Shown here in pieces: positions 49,472-60,300 of a DNA stretch of 64,000 bases (its first letter is position 1; every line of letters starts with the position of its first letter). A program made the position numbers and the translations under genes. The DNA is from Parelaphostrongylus tenuis (taxonomy: Eukaryota > Nematoda > Chromadorea > Rhabditida > Metastrongylidae), in assembly GCA_019055375.1 (NCBI GenBank), contig JAHQIW010004453.1, positions 1 through 64,000 on the forward strand, in the 5' to 3' direction. The notes below the pieces were generated by a model. It had not been told where the DNA came from. It did not search any database and worked only from the letters and a program-made list of their open reading frames with translations.

Positions 49472-51300
49472 TATATATATAGATGCATATATAAACATAT
49501 ATAAACATATATATATGTATATATATACATATACACGTATACGCATACATATGCATATATATTTATGAACATGTATATATGTATATATGCAAATGTAGAT
49601 AAATTTATATGTGAAATATATATACATATAGATAAAAATATTCCTTACGCTGTTCTACCCTGCAGAGATTCAGAGACTTCCCTTGCGAATCGCATCCGGC
49701 ATTTGTCTACATAAAGTATTGCGTGACAAAAATAGATTGGAAGCGCGTGGCAGATTTCAGAAACTTCGTATCACAACTCATTTCCGTACTGCGTATATAG
49801 ATATATGGACGTGTACACATATGCACATGTCCATGTATATATGCACATACGCATACATGTATAAGTGTGCATGTATGCATATATATTGTGTCGTTCTACA
49901 ATTTCCTTCGCATTTCAACATTATTTGCTTGAAGAAACTAATTAATCAACAATATAATCACCACTATGATCGATGATATGTAATCATAACAAGAATTTGA
50001 TCTCTTCCCCCCAGAATGAATGAGGTGTGGGATTAAGGAATTTGATGAGGTCACTTTTGGGCTGGTTGTGGTATTTCAAATATTTCTCCCGCAGATGCTG
50101 CTTCAGGGCGCGGAAGAGATCGATGAAACAATATCAGGGCTAGAAGTGGAAAGTCGACTTTGCGATACGAAGTCGTGCGCTATCTTCGAGAGGGGCGCCA
50201 GTAAGTCCTTTCAAAAGCTTCTCTTGCAATGCCGCGGCTAACTTCCGGAGTTGCATCCACGCAGACGTGGGCAGCCATTGTCTGCTTGTTGTCGAGCAGT
50301 TCTCAAAGAACATGCCCTGACAGGCCCCGAAAACCGACAGCATGATCTCGCGAGCATGAAACTTGAACCTTAGTTGAACTGCCTGGTTTTCGCCGCGAGG
50401 CAACCAGTAGGTGTAGCTTGTGTTGTTCTGTTTTCTTAATAGACACAGGACTCATAACCTCCCGTGATAATCGACCTGAGAATCCTGCGTGCGGTCGCAG
50501 CGGACGACTTTCGTGAGATATCACGCGTGCAAAGCGGTAGTGGCTGGTCAATGCTGAGGTATTTGTTTCACGGAGACATCCTTTACGGCTGTCCATTTCA
50601 TTTATCAAGTCGTTCCATAAGTTTTGGCGCTAGAGCAATAAACACTATATTCGATAACCAGAAGTAATTCAATTTGTATGATTTCTGTGTTGTTCAATTG
50701 CTTAGTTTCTTGTGAACATGTTGGTATATAACTTGCCTTAACTTGCCTGAAGATGAAACTGTCGTGGGAACACATTCTCTTGCTCGCATGCACAAATGGC
50801 ACGTAGGGCAAGATGCTGGTGAAGTGGCACGCAAGATTAAAAGAGTTTTATGTGGACGGATCGAGCGCGACTGATTCCCCCAGAGTTCTTTTTAGCTTCA
50901 AACGCCTCAAACCACTAGCCGTTCTTCCTGCAACAGTATCACCGCCCAGCTCCAAGCAAGTACAAAATGTTTGCAAAGAATTGTGTAATTGAACGATGCC
51001 AAAATCATTCAATTTAAATTGTTCCTGGTTAGTAAAATTGGTTTTACTGCTCTAGAGCCAAAACTTATGGAACGACCTAATAAATGGCGAACGATGGTGC
51101 TACGCCCGCATTCATGTATCACAGAACATTATCCAACATACCACAGCGTTTTGGCAATAACTCGATTTGAGAGATATTTGAAATGAGCATGCGAAATAAA
51201 TTATGGAGTGCATATACATATGCATATATCGACATATGTGCTCATACATTATACGTATGTGCGCACATACACATACATCTATATCTGTGTACACTCATAC

Positions 51301-51347
<47 letters not shown>

Positions 51348-54300
51348 TGACGAAATTTCCTCGATAGACTAGTTCAATCAAAGTTAATTCAACAACGAGG
51401 GAAAACGGAGTTTGACGGTAATATAACGGTACAGAATTAGTTTGCGATAATGAAGACAGCATAACGTTTGCTACAAATACTATATAAAACAGACATTGCA
51501 CTTTGATGACAATTTGATCTAACACGGTTCGCCATATTGGTAGTGAACTTGGAAACATTAGACAGAGCAGATGCGTGCACTTCGTTTGGAAGCTTACAGC
51601 AATGAAAGACTTAGTGAATTAAACTTGTTACACAACAACCAATTTTGACTTTTTGAGGAAGAGCTCAATGAAGAAAACTTCATAATCTCTGTGCATAATA
51701 AGATAGTGAATCTAATTTGAACTAATGCGCTGACAATGAACTGATATCAATAAGTCAGTATTCACCAACATTCGCAAGAACTTCTAGCAGCGTTGTTGAG
51801 CACATTTTGTGTTTGACAACGAATGCCTTCAAGTTTCACAGATGGCAATTCAGAAATTCCAAATCGGAAGAAAAAAAAAAACTAGAAATTTGCGCAATAA
51901 AACTTTTGACAACTCTGCAAAGTGAGCATGTCCAAAATTCCAAACAAATGAGATTTTCATGCGACATGAAGTCAAAAAAAAAACCTTTTGTATTAGTTTA
52001 TAGACTTTTGATATTAGTCTTGATGTAAGAATAATCTTTGAAACACATTGATCTTTCCACTGTAATCGAGAGATCAACAAATCAGGAGTGTTCCATGCGA
52101 ATGGGATCTCTTGCTAGAACTTTAGTAGTCAAAAGCTCAAATCTCAGCAATTTCAGTACTATGCATGGTTCCAGAGAAACTTTACAACCGTGCTGTAGTT
52201 GCGGATATAAAATTATACTTCATTAAACTACACTAATATTTATTTGATAATACAAATCTCGGCGGTTCCGAAGCGGATTTGGTTTTTGAAGTCTTCAAAG
52301 CGCATTATTCGAGCGAAAATAAAATTACGTTTCACATTCGGAGTTTTCTCCACACGCAAGAGCTAAATATGCATAAAAAGTATGTAAGCGTGTAAAGAAA
52401 ATAACAAAGTATCAGAACAAAATAAAGAACTTGTAGTTTTTTTCCAAAACGGACTTAAAAAAAAACAACGAAAATCGAGCAATGCGTGCGATATTGATTA
52501 GAAGGCTGTACGGAAAGTGTTGAATGGATAGGTTAGGAGGAATTCCAGTCTCTTCATGAATATCCTACTTGTTTTGAAGGTTGAAAAGCCTATTCGGAGA
52601 AACTATAACAGAGGTGCTACAGGTCTCTCTCTTATCAGGCAATAACATCATTGCATTATTTTTGTAAGCTTATTGAGCTAACACAAGGTTATTATGAAAG
52701 GATTATTCCGCTAATGTCGCACTCAATATCTTCGCTTTCTTCAGCTACTTAGGCAAAACAAGAAGGACTAATTCCTCCATCGTAGTGCAACGTGCGACGA
52801 AAAGCGGTTCGCCAGATGATTAGTGCAGTTTCGTGGTTGACTGACTAGGCTCAGCAGCACTTCTGAAAACCGAAACTGCATCAAAAAGTGATGGTGATCT
52901 TTTAAGGTCTTCCGCTAATTTGAGCCTTCTGAAGCCATGTGAATGATGATGACGTCGAAGTACTCTCAAAACTCGACAAATTGCACCATTATCTATGACG
53001 GTTGCGCCCCTATTGGTCAACAGAAAGTCACTACTTTTCTCCAGAATAACGCCCGATCGCACGTCATACTTCCGACTGCAGAAGTTGGACAAATTGGGCT
53101 TCAAAACGCCTCAACCACTATTCTCGAGACCATTGTCCACCGAGCTCTACTTCTCCAAGCATATAGATAATTCCCAGAATAAGAAATACTTCAGAAAACA
53201 AACCAAGGCCAAAACAAGCTTTAGCGAATCCTCGTCTCTGAAGTTGTTGATTTTTAGGCCACCAGCTGAGCAAACTCCTGCTCGTTGAAAAAATGTGTAA
53301 ATTCTAATAGCTTCTATTTAAATTAAAAGTTTGCATGCAGCGGCTAAGATAGGCCACCTTGAAAATACAGCTCGAAATCCTGCATCCAATCTCGGAACGT
53401 ATTACAAGCGTACTTAAGGCATAGAACAGTGCACCTTGACGAGCCACGCGTTCAAGTATATGTGAACAAATCCATAGGTTTTTATCTAAAAAGCTCGCAG
53501 CACAATTTCCTATATTCGGGAATCTTACAAAACTGAAGTAGGGAACTTCAAAAGACAGCGTTAAAGAATGTGAAGATGAACCGTGTTAGGAGCAGAACTT
53601 TCATATTACCATCTTATCTCACATGACTGGAGTAACCAATGAATGGAGGCGAGTAGAGTAAGTGCGAGAAGTTTCTATGTCGATATTAAAGATTCTAAGA
53701 GTACTGAAGTGGTAAACGTCAAAAAAACAGAGTGTAAAAAATTGAGAATGTACCGTTGAAAAAAACTACCGTATTTTCACTATGTCACATAACTGATAGT
53801 GACCAATAAATAGAGAATGATAAAAAATCGAAGAAAATTTGCATGCCTACATTTGAGATCCCTGAGAACACTGAACTGAAATGGGGAAACTCTAGTAAAG
53901 ACAGCGTGAAAAAAAAATAAAATTTACCGTTTAGAGAAGAGAGCTACCGTATCTTCAACTCTCCATATGACAGAGAGTGACCAATAAATGGAGATGAATA
54001 CAGTAACAAAGAGATATTGCGCAGCTGGTGAAATATGGTATGTGATGACGTTCTATTTTTTTGTGAGTGATACAAAGCACATTGTTGAAGACGATACAAA
54101 AAACAAACATCACGAGCTTTATATACGATGACTATTTTCTAATTATTACATCTATCAGTGTAGGGCCACTTATTTATATATCAGACATGAGCGAAAACGA
54201 CAAGGCCGATTATGAGTGACGAAAAAAAAAAAGATGTTTTCATGTGCAAAGTAGAAGATACAAATAAGCCGAGTGATGAAGATGGAAATGAGCATAGGAT

Positions 54301-57300
54301 CGATGATAGCTTAAGAGTTTTGGTAGAACCACCTCAACAAAAACAACTTCGTTCCTCTTCCTCTCCATTACACTCAAAGCACAAAGGTTACAGAGCCGTA
54401 CTGTACGTGGAACAAAGCGACGATGATACCTATTCAACTGAAAAAACCCCATATATCGCTGCCTGTGATACTTCGCAATTCCATCAATGACCGAAGAAAT
54501 GAAGCGATTTAAGAGATCTCTGCTCGCCTTTTTTCGTGAGTCACACCTAATCAAAAGGTCTTACAATTTCGGGGAACATCAAGATTTTCATAGTTCCTCC
54601 TTTCACATGACGCCCAACACTTCGATCGCTTTTGGCTCGAATACAAACACTCCCTTGGAGGATAAACGCCTCCCTCGCTCTATATATCGCAGTTTGACAT
54701 TCAATAACATCCTTGCATCCTGTTAAGCGATAGTCCCCGACCATTGGGCTAGGCAGGGAGAGGAGGGGAACAAACCTAACGGTCTCTCCTTTCTGTGGTT
54801 TTTCGTTACGATTCTCCATAATGAGATGGTTATAACGGTGAGAAAGACGTCTTCTTAATCATCTTTCTAGTGGTCAAACGGCCTCCTCAATTAGCGATAT
54901 CGAGAGCTAAGGCTGATATCATCACCTTCATCACGAAGAAACTCTGTGACACGACGACAAGTGAGAACCCTATTTCCATGACAACTACACATTACATTAT
55001 TCTGTTCGCTAGAAAAAAAATCATTGCGAGCTTTGTGTGAAAACAATGCTTTTGTCGCCGGCCACCTAACACCTAGCTAGCAGCTTATTCGATATCAAAC
55101 GAATTTCCGCACATAGCGCGCCGCTCATCGCTTCTGATCCGTGTAGATGCGGCGCAAAGGTCGTTGGTGATTAGATAATAAATCATTCTCAGTCGCATCG
55201 CGCAATTCAACACACTGGGATAAATTCGATGCCTGTTGGAGAGGAATGCCCAAAAAATACGCACGATGCATCTAGTGAGGTTGACGGAAAAGAGCTCACA
55301 AGGCATAATAAAGAAGAAATCTTCCTAAAAAACGATCACACAAATCGACCGGCAAACAATTATCGATCGAAAATCGGGATAGATCAAAGGCGTGGACAAA
55401 AAACCGACGTGGGCGCAACGACGAAGCGGTGGATCCATTGGCCGAACATGCACAATAAATAGAGTTGCCGACGAGGCACAACGCACAACACACACATAAG
55501 CAGCGTTGGCCCCCGCCGGTGGCGGCTATTGATCGCCAAGCAGCGTCGTCATGTGAGCCCGCACCAGTGGCGGCGACGACGGCGCTGAAAACAAATGCAA
55601 CACACACAAACCGACCGACCAACCGACCGACCAACGACGACGATGACGAGTGGGACGTGGTCAGCCTTGGGGTTGAGAACCCCTGACCACCGCAACGAGC
55701 TCATCACCTTGCGATAGAATATCTTAAGTCAAGAAAAAACTGTCAGTAAAAGAAGAAGATGACCCCACGAAGCGACCGACGGGTGAGGGGAGGCTGTTCT
55801 CTCTAAGGAATAGAACGTTGACACGTTGCAGAATCTCAACAATTTATGAAAGGGAAGACAGATATAGAAAGAAGAGTAGTAGCAGAGCAGTGGCCCCGGT
55901 GGTGCAACGGTAGCTGCGCCTTCGATATAGGTGCAACGTGGGTTCATTTCCCAAGTGGGGCCGAATACTTTGTACATCACTCGCATTTTGAGTATAAGAG
56001 TCAGAATTCACAAGAAAGAAAAATATCATACACAACGCAGCCGACGACAACGACTACTAAGAGGTCGCTGAGTCTCAGAGACAGAACTCTGACCATTGCA
56101 GATTACCATCACTTCACGATAGAAGTGGCCTCGGTGGTGCAGAGGTAGCACGCGTCTCCGGTATTGGAGCAACGCGGGTTTAACTCCTACTCCTGCCTGA
56201 GGTCGAATGTTTCACACTCAGCATCCTTAGATATAGAAGAAGAATTCACAAAAAAAAAATTAACACCAAGCGACTAACGAGTGAGAGACTGCTTTCTACA
56301 AAGGACAGAACCTTGACCATTGCAAAATCCTATCACTTTACGGTAGAACATCTTGAATTAAAAAGAAAAATTCACAACAAGAGAAAAGAGGAAAAGCGAA
56401 GCGAAGACAGATGAGGAGATGTTCCCTCCAGAGAACAGAACCTTGATCATTGCAAAATTCTATCACTTCAAAATAAGGAAAATCTTAATTTATGAAGAAC
56501 TCACAGGAACGAGAAACAAAGCGACAACGACTGGGAAGTTGCTTTCCTAGGGGAAGAGAACCTCTTGACCATTGAAGAATTTCATCACGTCACGATAGAG
56601 TATCTCTATTTAGAAGGCAGAACTCCTCGGTTTTAGACGCCTCCGGTGAGCGTGCAACGCGGGTTCATTTCCCACGGGGTTCGCATAGTTTGTATACCAC
56701 TCAATACTTTGACTTACAAAGAAGAATTCACAAGAAAAAAAAATATCACACTTAACGTGGCCGAAGGGGAGGGATTGTTTTCCTCAAGGGACGGAACCTT
56801 GACAATTGTAGAATCTTAGCACTTCGCGATAGAACATCCTAATTTGAAAGGAAGAATTCACAGCAAAAAAAGGAGACTCACGAAACGACGATGGGTGAGA
56901 AGTTGTTGTGTCCAAGGGGCAGAACATTGAGCGTTGTAGAAGCTCATCACTTTACAATAAAAAGTCTCAATTTTGAAATAATTCATAGCAAAAAACAAAC
57001 ACGAAGCGGTCAACGACACGACGAGAGAGGGTGCTTAGACTCTGGAACAGAACTTTATTAGATTGCAGAATCTCATCATTAAATGATATAACGCAAACTT
57101 AAAAGAAGAAAAGCAGCAGAGCGGTGACCTTGGAGATACAGAGGCAGCACATGTCTCCGGTATGGGTGAAACGCGGGTTCAACTCCCGCCTGGGATCGAA
57201 TGTTCTGCAAACCCTTTAGCATCCTTGGACATACAAGCAATAATTCTCAGCAAAAGGTAAATGATGACAGACTCACAAAGAGACAACAGGTGAGAGGACG

Positions 57301-60300
57301 TTTCTCCAAGGGAACCATGCCCATTACAGAAAATCACCTTCACTCTCAATCGAGAGATTATAGAAAAAAATTAGAAGGAAATTTTCCAGCAACAGAAAAA
57401 TGACACACGAAGCGATGATGGGTGAGCAATTATGTTCTCTAAGGTACAGAACTTTAACTATTGTTGGTAGTTACCTTATCATTCCCATAGGACATCTTAA
57501 TTCAAAAAGATTTATACAACAAAAAAAATTAAAACAAGAAGCGGCTGACGACGACGACGACGACGACGAATGAGAAATTGTTTAGGCTGGTGAAAGAACG
57601 TTGTCACATGACGGAATCTCTTCACTACACGATAGAACATAAATTTAGAAACAACTGTGGTGGCAGGGCGCTGATCTCGGTAGTGAATGCCAGCACACGT
57701 CCTCAAGAAGAACAAGATGCAAATTGAGCTTCCACCTGGAGTCGAACGCCATGTGTACTACTCAGCATTCTTGAATAAAAAAGAATTTGCAGGGAAGGAA
57801 ACCATATACGAGGCGACGACGGGTGAGTGGTTGTTTTCATCAAGAAAGAGAACCCTGACCATGGCAGAATCTTATCATTTCACGATAGAACATCTTAATT
57901 TAGACAGAAGAACTACAGAAAAAAAAACAACGTGCACGAAGAGACGACGGGTAAGAAGTTGTTTTCTTCGAGAAACACAACCACACCGACGTCAGAGACA
58001 ACGTCAGTACTAATCCAGCATTGACATTTGACAATTTATTCATTTCATCACATCAAATTTATTGCAAAAAAACATATCAGAGGATAGAGAAACTGATTTA
58101 AAAGCAATGCTAGATAGAAACAGTGTGCTTAACGGTATATATGGAAATCAGAATATGTTGTCTTAGATGAAAACTTTCTCAACCGTTTGTGAAAAATTAT
58201 TTGTAGAAGTTTGAAAACGTTGTTGATTTTTAATATTAACTCCGACGATATATAAAAATTTAAATCACTCGCACAAAAATATTTCTAATCCTTTTTTTTT
58301 ACTCTTTTACGTCTAATATGCTTTGTGTGGTATTAGTTATCAACTGCAATCATTCATTAGGTTTCGAATAATCACGACTTTGAAGTGGGAAATACATTTC
58401 TCAGATCAGATGCCACAACAGGCTTCGGAAACATTTCCACTAAGTTTTGAATTGAATTTGTTAGCTCCGCAATTGCTTTGCCTCTTATTGGACTTCACAA
58501 TCTGTCCAAACATTTTTTGATTAACCCCTTGATTACCACGCTGATTTCCCGCGCGCACGCGGCGCGATCGGGGGCGAACGAGACCCGCTTCAATGCCAAT
58601 GTGGTTGTTTTCCGACGAAATGTAGATTTTAATAGCCACTGAAGGGTGGTAGGGTACAATGTTCACTCACATCAATATTTACCAAACAAATTCACATATT
58701 TCCATTGTAGTGACGATAACACAAAACTCTCGTCGCTGCGCGGGGTGATAAATCGTTTCCTGTTTTCAGACCATGCAGTAGTCAAGTGGTTAACTAGACT
58801 TGTCGGAGCTCGAATAACATACTGATTAGCAATTTCGGGACCGTGAACCCACCTCCTCCGCATTTCTAAACCCCAGCATGGTAATGGTGGACGGTCTGCT
58901 CCACCTCATCCGCACCTTTAACCACAGCGTGGAAACACATTGAATGTATTGTTGTACTAAATCAATTGTGTTATTGTTGTCATTTTCCTATGTTATGTTA
59001 CATTTAAATATATTGTGTTCTTACAAGTAGGAAAATAACAACAACAATACAATTGAAATAATAAAGTGATACATTCAATGCGTTGACACGCTGAAGGTTG
59101 GAGAGGTGTAGGAGACCGTCTAGCGCTGCCACGCGGGGGGTTAAAGATGCAAAGGAAAATGGTCCACGGTCCTAAAAGGATGGAGGTGTGCCCTGCAGTA
59201 CACACCAGGTGATTTCCACTATCAATTCGCGATTGGGGCTCTATCTTTAAAAGTCGGGACACTTCTGGTAACAGACTTGAAAGAAATGATGACTGAAGTG
59301 ACACGACGATAGGTCCTCCTGAGCTCCTATATAGGGCAGATATGCATTTGATTAACGTATCCATGAAAGATTTGATCAACGCGGGAAACATGCTTTATCC
59401 TTTACACCTTCATTATTCTTTTTTGTGCAAAACCTGGGAAAATTATTGTTAACGCGAAATCCTTAGTTTTCAAAAGTGATTTCCAGTTAAAAATAGAATG
59501 TTCTGCGACTACTATGTGCTTATCCTAATCTGTAGTTTCTTCCAAACACTGGATCGGTTCGGATGATTTATCTTCAAGGTTGAAAGTAATAAAACGATTA
59601 ACAACCATCTGTCTTAGTCATGTGCTAATAAACTGGTCCTTCAACTTTAGAACTTTACCAACACAAGAGTGGAACGTAAATAGTACCTGTTCTACCAATA
59701 CGATGAGTATAGTCTTCAATTGACTTCGCCATGTCGTAATTGAGCACTAACGAGACATCTTTTATGTCAATACCTGTTGGAAATGACACATGATTGCACG
59801 AATATCAATGAAAAAAAAAGCACAGAAGCCTGCACTTCTAGCAAAATCTTAGCAAAAGTGGAACATTCACTACGAAATCAATTACCTCTTCCGGCAACAT
59901 CAGTTGCAACAAGAATATCCTTAGTTTTGTCTTTCAATGCTTGCAGGGCATACTCTCGTGTCTCCTGACCTTTACCACCATGAAGAACGACAGGGTTGAA
60001 ATTCAACTTGCTGAGACCCTTCGCTAGGAGGTCGGCACCCTGGATAAAAATAAAGATAAGAAGATTGGTTTCCTTGAACTATTACATTGATACAAGAATG
60101 ATGACACATTTTGTCACATGAAGTCCAGAGGTAAATTTCGTAAAAATTATTTGTTGATAACAGAGTTGATGTATACCGTTTTAAGTCTTATTCTTTGCTC
60201 AAAAATTCATCAAATTTCCTTGTCAAACTTGGTTTAGAACGAATTCATGGCAGGCCAAAGAACACTGTTGTGAATTTTAGTCGCAAAATGTTCACCGTAA

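Larger units (their letters stand above)
55690..57980 (+). repeat. Tandem array of about 128-bp units, several with an added tRNA-like head
   Basis: The landmark CCTTGACCATTGCA-AATC, then ATCACTTCACGATAGAACAT, recurs in diverged form near 55,700, 55,816, 56,090, 56,312, 56,443, 56,570, 56,799, 56,927, 57,050, 57,310, 57,450, 57,600 and 57,855. Each unit ends CACGAAGCGACGACGGGTGA followed by GTTGTTTTCTCCAAGGGACA. Short spacings are 123-131 bp. Spacings of about 220-260 bp occur where a tRNA-like head is present. Entirely within the ddx-23 last intron. Confidence 0.75.
44054..59686. other. ddx-23 last intron (15,633 nt)
   Basis: Defined by exon continuity across the split Gly codon after HRIGRT. 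Contains all repeats listed between 44.4 and 59.2 kb, the ORF pair at 54.2 kb and a GC-rich (ACCG)n patch at 55.49-55.66 kb. The sub-blocks 44.8-46.39, 46.6-48.4, 51.4-52.8 and 58.0-58.8 kb show nothing recognisable. Confidence 0.85.

Noticed and set aside
55690..57980. CRISPR-like array of repeats and spacers
   Set aside because: The units are long, diverged and eukaryotic SINE/satellite-like. There are no short identical repeats, unique spacers or cas genes.
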